Shown here: positions 1 to 8,683 of the stretch, in pieces
Numbering within the stretch: position 1 is the first letter of the stretch
How the letters are laid out: the number at the start of each line of letters is the position of its first letter
Source: Frigoribacterium sp. PvP032
GTDB taxonomy: Bacteria; Actinomycetota; Actinomycetes; Actinomycetales; Microbacteriaceae
NCBI RefSeq assembly: GCF_017833035.1
Contig: NZ_JAFIBM010000001.1
Span: 3,121,762-3,185,761 of the forward strand
Length of the DNA stretch: 64,000 bases
Reading direction: 5' to 3'
Position numbers and translations under genes: made by a program
The notes under the pieces: generated by a model
What the model was told of the DNA's origin: nothing
The model's input: only the letters and a program-made list of their open reading frames with translations
Databases searched by the model: none

Positions 1-109
1 GGGTCGAGCGAACACCTCCGGGTCGTGACGTGGCCGTGAGCGGCCTGCGCGTCCGGCGGGATCCCGTCGGAGCAGGCGGCGACGACGCCCTACGACGCTC
101 GACGACGTG

Positions 110-164
110 GAAGCGACGAGACGACGCGGGAGATCACGTCGTCTTGTCGCTCCCGCGTCGCTTC
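110..164. repeat. Imperfect palindromic element, copy 1
   Basis: The left arm at 111-125 pairs with 138-152 with one mismatch, and a second pairing joins the GACGCGGGAG-type arms. The element lies about 40 bp downstream of the stop of the minus-strand deacylase gene. It aligns almost end to end with the palindrome at 45635-45690 downstream of guaA, sharing the CGACRARACGACGCGG arm and a CGCGTCGCTTCC tail. It may act as a transcription terminator or be a dispersed palindromic unit. The rest of 1-203 shows no supportable gene. Confidence 0.55.
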
Positions 165-203
165 CTGTGGGCGCCCGCCGTCAGGCGCACCCTGCGCCCG
201 CTG

Positions 204-1802
204 TCAAGCGGGCCCCGCGAGCTCGCCCGCGACGAGCTCGCCCGCGACCCAGACCCCGCGCACCCCCGACGGCGACCGTCGAGGCTCCGCGTACGTCGCG
301 CGGTCGGCGTACGCGCGAGGGTCGACGAGCTGCAGGTCGGCTGCGGCTCCGGGTACGACCCCCACGGGCGTCGAGGAGGCGACGGTCCGGAAGCGGCGGT
401 GCGCGGCCACGCTCATCCGGTGCACCGCCTCCTCGCGGGTCAGCACCGCCGCCGCCCCGGTGCCGGCGTACACGTCGAGCAGCCGTGCGAAGGTGCCGTA
501 GAGCCGCGGGGGCACGGTGCCCGACTCGCGCGGCAACCCGTCCGAGCCGACGAGCGTGTGCGGCCAGGCGAGAGCGGTGCGCATCCCCTCGAGGTCGGTG
601 TGGAAGACGATCACGGTCAGCGCGCCCCGCTCGGCGAGGACGAGATCGGCGAGCACCTCGAGCGGTTCGCCGCTGAGCTCGACCGCGATCTCGGCGATGC
701 TGCGGCCCTCGAGCCCGGCGTGCTCCGGCCGGGCGAAGCCGGCGAGCAGGATGCGCGCGGGCCCGATCGCCGCCCACTGGTTCTCGAGCGCCGTGCCGGG
801 CCATGGCTGCTCGAGCCCGGCGAGCACCGCGGCACGGGTCGACGGGTCGCCGAGCGCCTCGAGCAGGCTCTCGACCCCGCGGTCGGCCGTCGAGGGAGGG
901 AAGAGGGACGCCACCGTCGTGCTCCCCGCGTCGTACGGGTAGACGTCGGCGGAGATGTCGAGCCCCCGCTCACGCAGGTCGTCCAGGTGCTCGACGATCG
1001 CGCCCATGCCGCCGACGTTGCGCGGCCCGGTCACCTTGAGGTGGCTGACGTGCACGCGAGCGCCCGTCTCGAGACCGAGCGAGGCGAGCTCGTCGACGGA
1101 GGCGCGCAGCCCGTCCGCCTCGTTGCGCACGTGCGCGACGAGCAGCCCGTCCCGGGCCGCCACCTCCTGTGCGATCGCCAGCAGCTCGGCCCGGTCAGCG
1201 GCGTCGCCTGGCGCGTACATGAGGCCCAGCGATACGCCGAGCGCGCCGGCGTCGAGGGCCTCGCCGACCGCGCCCGCGATGCGCGACGTCTCGGCAGCGT
1301 CGGCAGCGCGCCGACCCATCCCGAGCACGGAGGCGCGGACCGGCGCGTGCGGCACGAGCGCCCTGGCGTGGATGCCGAGCGGCTCCCGGGCGAGCGTCTC
1401 GACGTAGTCGCCGAAGGTCGGCCAGCGCCGGTCGGGGAACGGCCCGAGCACGGGCAGCGAGTACTGCTCGAGCGAGCGGTCGGGCGGATCGGACCGCGGC
1501 GGGGACGGCGCCACGCCCTGGCCGCAGTTGCCGACGATCGTCGTCGTCACGCCCTGGGCCGTCTTCGGCGTGATCCCGCCCGGACGGAACAGCGCCGCGT
1601 CGTCGTGCGCGTGCACGTCGACGAACCCGGGCAGCACCTCGAGGCCGCGGCCGTCGAACTGCCGGTCGGCGTCCACGACGGACGCGCCGGCACCGGGGCC
1701 CACGGCCGCGACCACACCGTCGCGCACGACGACGTCGGCGACCTGCGCCGCGCCTCCTCGACCGTCGTGGACCGTCGCCCCGGTGATGACCGTCGTCGAC
1801 AC
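204..1802 (-). CDS. N-acyl-D-amino-acid deacylase (D-aminoacylase) family amidohydrolase
   Basis: This 532-aa metal-dependent amidohydrolase should hydrolyse N-acyl-D-amino acids or a related amide in the cytoplasm. The N-terminal beta-sandwich is followed by the metal motif PGFVDVHAHDD (about residues 59-69) and the GNCG signature that is typical of the D-aminoacylase/AmdhD branch. Length matches the family (about 480-550 aa). The GTG start is chosen because AGGAGA lies 5 bases upstream. The gene is last in a minus-strand operon with a GH20 hexosaminidase and a sugar ABC transporter, which suggests use of N-acetylated sugar-peptide breakdown products such as muropeptides (inference). A structured repeat (1811-1912) fills the gap to the hexosaminidase and reaches the ribosome binding site. 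Exact substrate cannot be told from sequence. Confidence 0.85.
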   Translation of the reverse strand: MSTTVITGATVHDGRGGAAQVADVVVRDGVVAAVGPGAGASVVDADRQFDGRGLEVLPGFVDVHAHDDAALFRPGGITPKTAQGVTTTIVGNCGQGVAPSPPRSDPPDRSLEQYSLPVLGPFPDRRWPTFGDYVETLAREPLGIHARALVPHAPVRASVLGMGRRAADAAETSRIAGAVGEALDAGALGVSLGLMYAPGDAADRAELLAIAQEVAARDGLLVAHVRNEADGLRASVDELASLGLETGARVHVSHLKVTGPRNVGGMGAIVEHLDDLRERGLDISADVYPYDAGSTTVASLFPPSTADRGVESLLEALGDPSTRAAVLAGLEQPWPGTALENQWAAIGPARILLAGFARPEHAGLEGRSIAEIAVELSGEPLEVLADLVLAERGALTVIVFHTDLEGMRTALAWPHTLVGSDGLPRESGTVPPRLYGTFARLLDVYAGTGAAAVLTREEAVHRMSVAAHRRFRTVASSTPVGVVPGAAADLQLVDPRAYADRATYAEPRRSPSGVRGVWVAGELVAGELAGPA

Positions 1803-1810
1803 GGGTTCTC

Positions 1811-1912
1811 CTCACTCAGGAACGGGCGCGTGCACGTTCCTGATCGCTGCACGGTTCAGGACTCCCGCTCCCTCCCCCGCGCGGATCAGGACAGATGTTC
1901 CTGGATGAGGAG
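1811..1912 (-). repeat. Structured dispersed repeat with four TCAGGA/TCCTGA arms, copy A
   Basis: About 100 bp containing TCAGGA motifs alternating in orientation. The outer arms CAGGAAC/GTTCCTG pair with each other and the inner arms TCCTGA/TCAGGA form a hairpin with a TGCA loop. It aligns along its whole length with 11117-11217. In both places it begins about 25 bp after the stop codon of a minus-strand gene. Here it fills the space between the hexosaminidase stop and the deacylase start. Confidence 0.65.
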
Positions 1913-1936
1913 AGAGACGGGCGGGCGGGGGCCGGG

Positions 1937-3613
1937 TCAGGCGATGTTGGCCGTGACCTGGGCGATGTACGCCGCGCGATCCTCGCGCGAGGCCGGTCGG
2001 CCGGGCACGCCCGGACGCGTCTGCCACGGCAGCGGACCCGACGCCCTGTGGTACTCGACCCCCGCGGCCTCGAGGCGCAGGAGGTGGTGGTCGAGCCGTG
2101 CGGAGAAGCCCGCGAAGTCCCGGGGCGCGTCCGACCAGAGCACGTCGGCCACCGCGCAGAGCCGGGGGAAGACGAGGAAGTCGACGGTGCGGGGAGAGTC
2201 CATGTGCTCGGTCCAGACGTTCGCCTGGCCGCCCAGCACGTGCCGCGCCTCCTCGGCGGTCAGCTCGGCCGGGACGGGCTCGAACGCGTAGACGTCCTCG
2301 AGGCCGAGCACGATCGAGACCGGGATCGGCTCGTCGGGCGAGTCGGACTGGCGGTAGTCGAGGTACACCTGGTCGTCGGGGCAGGCGACGACGTCGTAGC
2401 CGAGCCGGGCGGCGGTCACCGCGCCGGTCATGCCCCGCCAGGAGGCGACGGTCGCGCCGGGCGACATGGGTCGCGCACCAGCCGCGCCGTGCCCCTCCAA
2501 GATCTCGTCCCAGCCGAAGGTGCGGCGGCCGGCGGCGGTCACGTGCTCGTCGAGCTGGCCGATGAACCAGGCCTGCAGCTGCTCCTCGTCGGCGAGGCCG
2601 CGCTCGCGCATCAGCTCCTGGGTGCGAGGGTCCGCCTCCCACTGGGCCTTCGGGCACTCGTCGCCGCCGATGCCGATCCAGGTGCCGGGGAACAGGTCCA
2701 TCACCTCGGTCAGCACGTCCTTGTAGAAGTCGACGGTCGACTGCTCGGTGTTGAGCACGTCCTCGAAGATGCCCCACTCGGTGCCGACGGCGATCTGTCG
2801 CGGCTCGGGCACGGGCGTGCCGCCGACCTCGACCGCGCCGACGCCGAGGTGCGGGTAGGCCGTGATCGCGGCCATCGAGTGACCGGGCACGTCGACCTCG
2901 GGCACGACGGTCACGTGCCGCGCGGCCGCGTACGCGACGACCTCGCGGATGTCGGCCTGCGTGTAGGAGCCGCCGTGCGGACGGCCGTCCTGCGTGGCGT
3001 CGGGGCCCGCACCGACCTGCGACGACGCACGCCAGGCGCCCACCGTGGTCAGCCGGGGGTACTTCAGGATCTCGATGCGCCAGCCCTGGTCCTCGGTCAG
3101 GTGCCAGTGCAGCGTGTTGAGCCGGTGGGCCGCCATGAGGTCGATCAGGCGCATCACGTCGTGGGTCGGCATGAAGTGCCGCGCCACGTCGAGGTGCATG
3201 CCTCGCCAGCCGAACCGGGGCGAGTCGGCGATGTCGACGGCCGGCACCGACCACTCGACTCCCTCGACGAGCGAGCGACGGAACACCTCGGGCGGCAGCA
3301 GCTGCCGCAGCACCTGGGCGCCGTAGAAGACGCCGGCCGTCGAGCCGCCGGTGATCCGCACGCCGGCCGGCCGGACCTCGACGCGGTATCCCTCGTCGTC
3401 GAGCGCGGGGTCGAGGTCGAGCGAGATGCCGGCGCCGTCGCCGTCGCCCTCACGCAGGGGCAGCCCGGTCGCGGGACGCAGCACCGACTGCAGCCAGGCG
3501 ACGGTGCCGGCGAGCTCGTCGGGCGCCGAGACGCGGGTGGCGGAGTCGAGCAGGTACGCGCCGGAGGCGGTGGCCAGCTGGTCGACACGGGGCAGCAGCA
3601 GGGGGTCGGTCAC
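1937..3613 (-). CDS. Beta-N-acetylhexosaminidase, glycoside hydrolase family 20
   Basis: A 558-aa GH20 enzyme that removes terminal N-acetylhexosamine (GlcNAc or GalNAc) from chitooligosaccharides or glycans by substrate-assisted catalysis. An N-terminal GH20b-like domain (about 1-130) is followed by the (beta/alpha)8 barrel beginning at FGWRGMHLDVARHF. The catalytic Asp-Glu pair is visible in GIGGDE, and HWHLTEDQGW is also family-typical. No signal peptide is seen, so it is probably cytoplasmic and acts on imported oligosaccharides. The GTG start is 4 bases after the permease stop, so the gene is in the transporter operon. Assignment to GH20 is firm; the natural substrate is inferred. Confidence 0.92.
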   Translation of the reverse strand: MTDPLLLPRVDQLATASGAYLLDSATRVSAPDELAGTVAWLQSVLRPATGLPLREGDGDGAGISLDLDPALDDEGYRVEVRPAGVRITGGSTAGVFYGAQVLRQLLPPEVFRRSLVEGVEWSVPAVDIADSPRFGWRGMHLDVARHFMPTHDVMRLIDLMAAHRLNTLHWHLTEDQGWRIEILKYPRLTTVGAWRASSQVGAGPDATQDGRPHGGSYTQADIREVVAYAAARHVTVVPEVDVPGHSMAAITAYPHLGVGAVEVGGTPVPEPRQIAVGTEWGIFEDVLNTEQSTVDFYKDVLTEVMDLFPGTWIGIGGDECPKAQWEADPRTQELMRERGLADEEQLQAWFIGQLDEHVTAAGRRTFGWDEILEGHGAAGARPMSPGATVASWRGMTGAVTAARLGYDVVACPDDQVYLDYRQSDSPDEPIPVSIVLGLEDVYAFEPVPAELTAEEARHVLGGQANVWTEHMDSPRTVDFLVFPRLCAVADVLWSDAPRDFAGFSARLDHHLLRLEAAGVEYHRASGPLPWQTRPGVPGRPASREDRAAYIAQVTANIA

Positions 3614-3617
3614 GGTT

Positions 3618-4604
3618 CTAGCCCTTCACGGCGCCGGCGGACATGCCCGACACCAGGTTGCGTTGGATGATGACGAAGAAGACGACGACCGGCAGCGAGA
3701 ACAGCACGCTGGCCGCCATCTGCCCGCCGGAGTCGGTGCCGGTGTTCTGCGAGACGAACGACGCCAGCCAGACGGGCAGCGTGTACATCGACTGGTCCTT
3801 CATGAACGTGTAGGCGATGATGTAGTCGTTCCACGCCGCGATGAAGGCGAAGATGCTCGTCGCGATGACGCCCGGCGCCACCAGCGGGAACAGGATGCGC
3901 GTCAGCACCTGCCAGGTGTTCGCCCCGTCGAGCTGGGCCGCCTCCTCGATCTCCATCGGGATGGCCACGAAGAACCCGCGCATCACCCAGATCGAGAACG
4001 GCAGCACCGTCGCGATGTACGCGAGCACGAGGCCCGCGTAGGTGCCGAGCAGCCCGATGCTGTTGAAGATCAGGAACAGCGGGATGAGCAGCGCCGTCGT
4101 CGGCAGCATCTGCACCGCGAGGATGACGATCATGATCGTGCGGCGACCGCGGAAGCGGAACCGCGAGAGCGCCGCGGCGGCGAAGAAGCCGAGGATGATC
4201 GCGAGCAGCACCGTCGCGATGACGACCACGGCGCTGTTGCGGAGGTTCACCAGGAACCCGCTCTGCGTGATCGCGACGACGAAGTTGTCGAGCGTCGGGT
4301 GCTGCGGCAGGAAGAGAGGAGTCGACGTCATCGACTCCGACCGCGGCTTGAACGCCGTGTTGACCATCCAGTAGACGGGGAAGATCCAGACCGCGCTGAA
4401 CAGGGCCGCGAGCGAGTTGCTGAACCAGCGGGGCCTCCTGCGGCGACGCGCCCGGCGGACCGGCGTCGCGCCTCCTGCGGGGCCGTCGGACGAGCCAGAG
4501 GCGGGGACCGCGGAGGCAGGGACGGCCGAGTCGGCGGCAGCCGCCGTCTCGGAGGGGCCGTCGGTCGCCGAGGCGCCGACTCCGGTGGGGACTGTCGTGG
4601 TCAC
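3618..4604 (-). CDS. Carbohydrate ABC transporter permease, MalG type
   Basis: A 328-aa inner-membrane permease. About 60 disordered, Ala/Ser/Pro-rich residues precede the first membrane segment near FSNSLAALFSAVWIFPVYW. Further membrane segments and the cytoplasmic EAA loop (EEAAQLDGANTWQVL) follow, the ATPase docking site of sugar importers. The start is placed at the GTG overlapping the TGA of the upstream permease (GTGA), which fixes translational coupling. A longer frame upstream is an out-of-frame reading of the other permease. No ATPase gene is nearby, as is usual for actinobacterial sugar importers that share a common MsiK-type ATPase. Predicted cargo is an N-acetylated amino sugar, inferred from the GH20 and ROK neighbours. 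Confidence 0.9.
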   Translation of the reverse strand: MTTTVPTGVGASATDGPSETAAAADSAVPASAVPASGSSDGPAGGATPVRRARRRRRPRWFSNSLAALFSAVWIFPVYWMVNTAFKPRSESMTSTPLFLPQHPTLDNFVVAITQSGFLVNLRNSAVVVIATVLLAIILGFFAAAALSRFRFRGRRTIMIVILAVQMLPTTALLIPLFLIFNSIGLLGTYAGLVLAYIATVLPFSIWVMRGFFVAIPMEIEEAAQLDGANTWQVLTRILFPLVAPGVIATSIFAFIAAWNDYIIAYTFMKDQSMYTLPVWLASFVSQNTGTDSGGQMAASVLFSLPVVVFFVIIQRNLVSGMSAGAVKG

Positions 4605-5563
4605 AGGTCTTCTCCCGAGCGGATCAGGTTGCGGATGTAGAACGCGGTCAGGCCGAGCAGCAGCAGGGTGGTGACGACCGAGATGGCGGCGCCCTGCCCG
4701 ATCTCGAAGCCGACGAACGCCGTCTTGTACATGAAGACGCCGAGCGTCGACGTGGCGTCGTCGGGGCCGCCCTGCGAGACGAGCCAGATCTGGTTGAAGA
4801 CGTTGTAGTCCCAGATGATCGAGAGGATCGTGACGAGCAGCAGGGTCGGCTTCAGGAACTGCAGGGTGACGTCGCGGTAGACGCGCCACTCGCCGGCACC
4901 GTCGAGACGAGCCGCCTCCTTGTACTCGGGCGACACCTGCGTCTCGGCGGCGTAGAGGGTCAGCGCGATGAACGGCACCGCCTGCCAGACGATCAGCATC
5001 CAGATCGACGTGTACGACAGCAGGGGGTCGTTCGACCACTGGGTGTCGGTCATGTCGCCGAAGACGCGCAGCTGGGTGAGCATCCAGTTGACGACGCCGT
5101 AGCCCGGCTGGAACAGCCAGTTCCAGACCAGCGAGGAGGCGACGTTCGGCATCGCCCACGCGAAGATCAGCACGACGGTGACGACGTACCGCATGCTCGT
5201 GTGGATCCGCGTCAGCAGGTGCGAGACGCCCATGCCGATGACGACGCTGCCGGCGACCATCGCCACGGTGAAGAGGACGGTGCGCAGCAGCGACCACCAG
5301 AAGTCGCTGTCGGTGAACAGCGTGACGTACTGCTGCAGGCCGACCGACTCGTAGGCGCCGGTGAAGAGGCTGCGCTGGTCGTAGTTCGTGAACGAGGTGA
5401 AGACCAGGAACACGATCGGCGCGACCATCACGACGAGCAGGACGATGCCCGCAGGGCTCAGCAGCCAGAGGGGGGCGAGCTGACGCTTCTTCCTCGGCCT
5501 CGGGGCCGGCCCGCGCGGGGCCTCCTGGCGGGGCGGGGCGGGCGGCGCTGTCGTGACGGCCAT
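4601..5563 (-). CDS. Carbohydrate ABC transporter permease, MalF type
   Basis: A 320-aa integral membrane protein with about six membrane segments. The first is near LWLLSPAGIVLLVVMVAPIV, after a basic Pro-rich N-terminus. The EAA loop reads EYKEAARLDGAGEWRVY. It pairs with the MalG-type permease encoded immediately downstream to form the translocation channel. The ATG start has AGGAGG 5-6 bases upstream. It lies between the binding-protein gene, from which it is separated by a strong hairpin, and the second permease. Confidence 0.92.
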   Translation of the reverse strand: MAVTTAPPAPPRQEAPRGPAPRPRKKRQLAPLWLLSPAGIVLLVVMVAPIVFLVFTSFTNYDQRSLFTGAYESVGLQQYVTLFTDSDFWWSLLRTVLFTVAMVAGSVVIGMGVSHLLTRIHTSMRYVVTVVLIFAWAMPNVASSLVWNWLFQPGYGVVNWMLTQLRVFGDMTDTQWSNDPLLSYTSIWMLIVWQAVPFIALTLYAAETQVSPEYKEAARLDGAGEWRVYRDVTLQFLKPTLLLVTILSIIWDYNVFNQIWLVSQGGPDDATSTLGVFMYKTAFVGFEIGQGAAISVVTTLLLLGLTAFYIRNLIRSGEDL

Positions 5564-5628
5564 GGCTGCCTCCTGGGTCGGGACTCAGAGCTCGGGTCGA
5601 GCGTGTTCGGGTCGAGCGTGGTGGTGCC

Positions 5629-5667
5629 GGCCGGGCGACGCACGTCCTGCTCGTGCGTCGCCCGGCC
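5629..5667 (-). terminator. Intra-operon hairpin between binding-protein and permease genes
   Basis: A perfect 16-bp inverted repeat (5629-5644 and 5652-5667) with a 7-base loop, located 36 bases after the binding-protein stop and before the permease start. No U-run follows. Such hairpins commonly protect the 3' end of the binding-protein message or reduce read-through, so that binding protein is made in excess over permeases. That role is inferred. Confidence 0.7.
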
Positions 5668-5703
5668 CTGTGCCGCGGGCTGCTTCCCCGCGGGGGCTGC
5701 TCG

Positions 5704-7032
5704 TTACTTGTTCAGCGCGTCGTCCGTCGTGCCGTCGAACGACTCGGCCGCGGCCTCGGGCGACTTGCTGCCCGACGCGACGCTCGAGAACAGGTCGTTG
5801 ATGCTCAGGTCGCCCTCGAGAGCAGCCCAGTTGCCGCTGGCCGGGGTGGCCTTCGAGTTCAGCGCCGCCGAGAAGAAGCCCTCGTCGATGTCGCCGAGCG
5901 TGCTCTGCGCCGCCTCGATGCCGTCGGTGCTGTTGGGGATCCAGCCGTCGTTGCCGTAGACCCAGTCGCTCTGGATCTCGGGGCTGGCCGCGATCTTGAC
6001 CCACTGCAGCGCGAGGTCGGTGTTCGCGCTCTTCGCCGCGATGCCCCAGTCGGAGCCGCCCAGCATGACGGGCTGCGACTCGCCGGACTTGCCCGGGAAC
6101 GGGAAGGTGCCGAAGCTGTCGTCCGTCAGCGCGGGATTCGCCTCCTTGATGAGGTCGATCTTGCCGTTGGTGCCGAGCATGGCGCCGGCCTTGCCGTCGG
6201 CGAAGATCTGGTCCTGGTTCGGCACGTCGGTGTCGAGCGTCTGCGAGGCGCCCGTCGAGTACGTGTTCTGGAACTCCTTGAAGTCCTCGAGGCCCTGCTG
6301 CGCCTCGTCGGACGACAGGCCGGCCGACCAGGTGCCGTCGTCGCCCTGGGTCGCGATCTCTCCGCCGGCGTCCCAGACGAACTGCATGCCGGCGTACCAG
6401 TACGCGCCGGGCATGTAGAAGGGCGAGAAGTCGCTCGCCGGGTTCGCTGCCGCCAGCGCGTCGAGGTCGGCCGTGAGCTGCTCGTAGGTGGTGGGCTCCT
6501 CGGTGATGCCGGCCGCCTCCCACATGTCCTTGTTGTAGATGACGGCGCGGGCGCCCGCGAAGCCGGGGACGCCGTAGAGCGAGCCGTCGACCGTGGCGGG
6601 CTCCTCGAGGCCGGTGAGCCACTCCTGGCCCTGGGCGAGGTCGTCGGAGTAGTCGGTGAGGTCGAGCAGGGCGCCGTTCTCGGCGTAGCTCGCGACCTGG
6701 GTGTTGCCGAGGTCGAGCACGTCGGGCGGCGTGGACGTCGCGAGGGCGGTGCTGATCTTCGTGGTGATGCCGTCCCACTGCTGGGTCTGCACGTCCACCT
6801 CCGCGCCGGTCTGCTCGGTGAACTCGTCGTTGATCGCCTTGATGGTCTCGTCGGTGTAGTCGCCCGTCATGACCCAGACGGTCAGCGTCTCGCCGTCGCC
6901 CTTCGTGGTGGGCACGGTCTGCGGCCCGTCGCTGCTGCCGCCTCCTGCCGTGCCCGCGCTCGAGCAGGCCGTCAGGGCCAGGGCGGCCGTGAGGCCGAGG
7001 GCCGCGACCGCTGTGTGACGTGTCATTCGCAT
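5704..7032 (-). CDS. Extracellular sugar-binding lipoprotein (ABC importer, family 1)
   Basis: A 442-aa solute-binding protein that delivers sugar to the two downstream permeases. The signal peptide ends in the lipobox LTAC at about residue 23, so the mature protein is lipid-anchored outside the membrane. A Gly/Ser linker follows, then the family-1 fold with motifs such as FTEQTGAEVDVQ and the C-terminal SDWVYGNDGWIPN region. ATG at 7032 is preferred over the ATG two codons later because AGGAG stands 5 bases upstream. Context (GH20, ROK regulator, ROK kinase) suggests GlcNAc, chitobiose or a related amino sugar; a DasA- or NgcE-like role is inference. Confidence 0.9.
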   Translation of the reverse strand: MRMTRHTAVAALGLTAALALTACSSAGTAGGGSSDGPQTVPTTKGDGETLTVWVMTGDYTDETIKAINDEFTEQTGAEVDVQTQQWDGITTKISTALATSTPPDVLDLGNTQVASYAENGALLDLTDYSDDLAQGQEWLTGLEEPATVDGSLYGVPGFAGARAVIYNKDMWEAAGITEEPTTYEQLTADLDALAAANPASDFSPFYMPGAYWYAGMQFVWDAGGEIATQGDDGTWSAGLSSDEAQQGLEDFKEFQNTYSTGASQTLDTDVPNQDQIFADGKAGAMLGTNGKIDLIKEANPALTDDSFGTFPFPGKSGESQPVMLGGSDWGIAAKSANTDLALQWVKIAASPEIQSDWVYGNDGWIPNSTDGIEAAQSTLGDIDEGFFSAALNSKATPASGNWAALEGDLSINDLFSSVASGSKSPEAAAESFDGTTDDALNK

Positions 7033-7207
7033 TGTGTCTCCTCGTGGACGGGGCGGCGGTGCCGCGGGGCGTTGCTGAGAGTGGTGGTGGTCGAGCAGGT
7101 GCGTGCGGTGCTGGTGCGGGTGGTGCGGTCTGTGGTGGATCGGGCGGCGGGGGTACCTGGGGAGGGACGGCCGGTCGCGCGGCCGGGCGTCCTCCGCCCG
7201 GGCGTCG

Positions 7208-8443
7208 TCACGAGACGCCCAGCTCGGCCGAGAGCACGAGCGACGCGGCGCCGAGCACGGCCAGGTCGCGGTCGTCGCCCGCGTAGCGGAGGACGAGCCC
7301 CTGGCCGACCGCCGCGAGGGTGCGGGCCCTGACGGTGTCGAGGGCCGCGCGCAGCAGCACGCCGTCGAGCAGCTCTCGGGGCCCCGAGAGCACTACCTCG
7401 TCGAGCCCGAGCGCGCTCACGACGGGCGCGAGCACGAAGCCGAGGTCGCGGCCCGCGGCGTGCAGCACGGCTCCGCGCGAGCCGGGGTCGACGGCGAGGA
7501 GGCGGGCCGACAGCCCCGGCGCCGCGAGCGACACCTCGAGGCAGCCGCGTCGACCGCAGGCGCACACGTCGCCCGCCTCGTCGACGGTGACGTGCCCGAT
7601 CTCGCCGGCCGAGAAGCGGTCGCCCTCGACGAGCGCGCCCCCGACGATGAGGCCGACCCCCACGCCGTGCTCGATGGTGATCACCATCAGGCTGCGCGAC
7701 GGGTCTCGCTCGGCGTCGCCGAACGTGTGCACCCCGAGGGCGGCGAGGTTCGCGTCGTTGCCGACGTGCACCGGCACGCCCGTGCGGGCGCTCAGCCTGG
7801 CTGCGAGCGGCAGGTCCCACCAGCCGAGGTGCACCGCAGTGCGCACGACGCCCTGGTGGTCGACGATGCCGGGCGTGCCCACCCCGACGCCCAGGAGGCG
7901 CGTGGTCGTCAGCCCGGACAGCTCGTCCACGAGACGCTCGGCCAGCGCCACGGCCGCCTCTCCCGTCGCGCCGTCGATGTCGACGCTGGCCCGGCCGACG
8001 ACCTCGCCGCGGACGTCGACGACGGCGCCGGAGAACCGCTCGGCCGACGAGAGGTCGAGCGCGAGGATGTGGAACGAGTCGGGCCGGATGCCGACGAGCG
8101 TCGCGGGCTTGCCGACCCGGGCGTCGCCGCGCAGCCCGAGCTCGGCGACCACGCCGTCGTCGGCGAGTTCCTGCACGATGCCCGAGACGGTCGGCCGGGT
8201 GAGCCCGCTCTCGCGGGCGAGGTCGGCACGGCTCATCGAACCCTGGTGCCAGAGGGTCTGCAGCACGAGCGCACGGTTGCGGGCCCTGGTGTGCTGCGGG
8301 AGCGACTTCGCGGTGACGCGGAGGGTCGAGGAGGCGCGCTCGGCACCTGCGGGAGCGGCGGCGGCAGCGGAGTGGCCGGTGACGGCGCGGGGGGCGGCTG
8401 CGCGGGGGACGGCTGCGGCACGGGGGGCGGCTGCTCGGGGCAC
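7208..8443 (-). CDS. ROK-family transcriptional repressor
   Basis: A 411-aa repressor with an N-terminal winged helix (MSRADLARESGLTRPTVSG) joined to a C-terminal ROK sugar-binding/kinase-like domain. The ROK zinc motif is visible as CACGRRGCLE and the substrate histidine as GEIGHVTVDE. It should sense a sugar and release the operators at 8534-8557 and 8661-8679. The GTG start is supported by AGGAGG 5 bases upstream, so the odd first 35 residues (repeats of PRAAA) belong to the protein. It is the first gene of the minus-strand transporter/hydrolase operon; the 175-bp gap to the binding-protein gene shows no operator of the same kind. Confidence 0.92.
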   Translation of the reverse strand: MPRAAAPRAAAVPRAAAPRAVTGHSAAAAAPAGAERASSTLRVTAKSLPQHTRARNRALVLQTLWHQGSMSRADLARESGLTRPTVSGIVQELADDGVVAELGLRGDARVGKPATLVGIRPDSFHILALDLSSAERFSGAVVDVRGEVVGRASVDIDGATGEAAVALAERLVDELSGLTTTRLLGVGVGTPGIVDHQGVVRTAVHLGWWDLPLAARLSARTGVPVHVGNDANLAALGVHTFGDAERDPSRSLMVITIEHGVGVGLIVGGALVEGDRFSAGEIGHVTVDEAGDVCACGRRGCLEVSLAAPGLSARLLAVDPGSRGAVLHAAGRDLGFVLAPVVSALGLDEVVLSGPRELLDGVLLRAALDTVRARTLAAVGQGLVLRYAGDDRDLAVLGAASLVLSAELGVS

Positions 8444-8533
8444 GGTCGCCTCCTCTCGTCTCGGGCGTCGCCGACCGGGGCCTCGAGAGGCGTGCGCCGT
8501 CTCGTGGTGCGAGACGGGCCCGGCAGCGTTGCC

Positions 8534-8567
8534 GTTTAGTAAAAATGCCTTACAAACACGTTGTCAA
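8534..8567 (-). promoter_or_regulatory. Promoter and ROK operator for the repressor/transporter operon
   Basis: On the minus strand TTGACA (8567-8562) resembles a sigma-70 -35 box. The palindrome GTTTGTAA-N8-TTACTAAC-like (8557-8534) covers the spacer and the expected -10 region. The arms match the second site at 8661-8679 and resemble TTTAGTAAA-type operators described for ROK regulators. This AT-rich stretch stands out from the surrounding 70 % GC DNA. Autoregulation by the ROK repressor is inferred. Confidence 0.65.
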
Positions 8568-8647
8568 GGCTGGTGCGGTGAGTTTACGAGCAGGAAACAC
8601 GCCTGGTCAATAGCGGAAATATGCCCGGGATCATGGGGTTCTCGTGC

Positions 8648-8679
8648 TTGCTGCCACGCGGTTAGTAAGCTTTACTAAC
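8648..8679 (+). promoter_or_regulatory. Promoter and ROK operator for the divergent ROK kinase
   Basis: TTGCTG at 8648-8653, a 17-base spacer and TTTACT at 8671-8676 form a plausible promoter. The palindrome GTTAGTAA-GCT-TTACTAAC (8661-8679) overlaps its -10 box. The expected transcription start (about 8683) falls at the ATG at 8684, predicting a leaderless message that begins with the small ORF 8684-8791. Confidence 0.6.
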
Positions 8680-8683
8680 GAAC

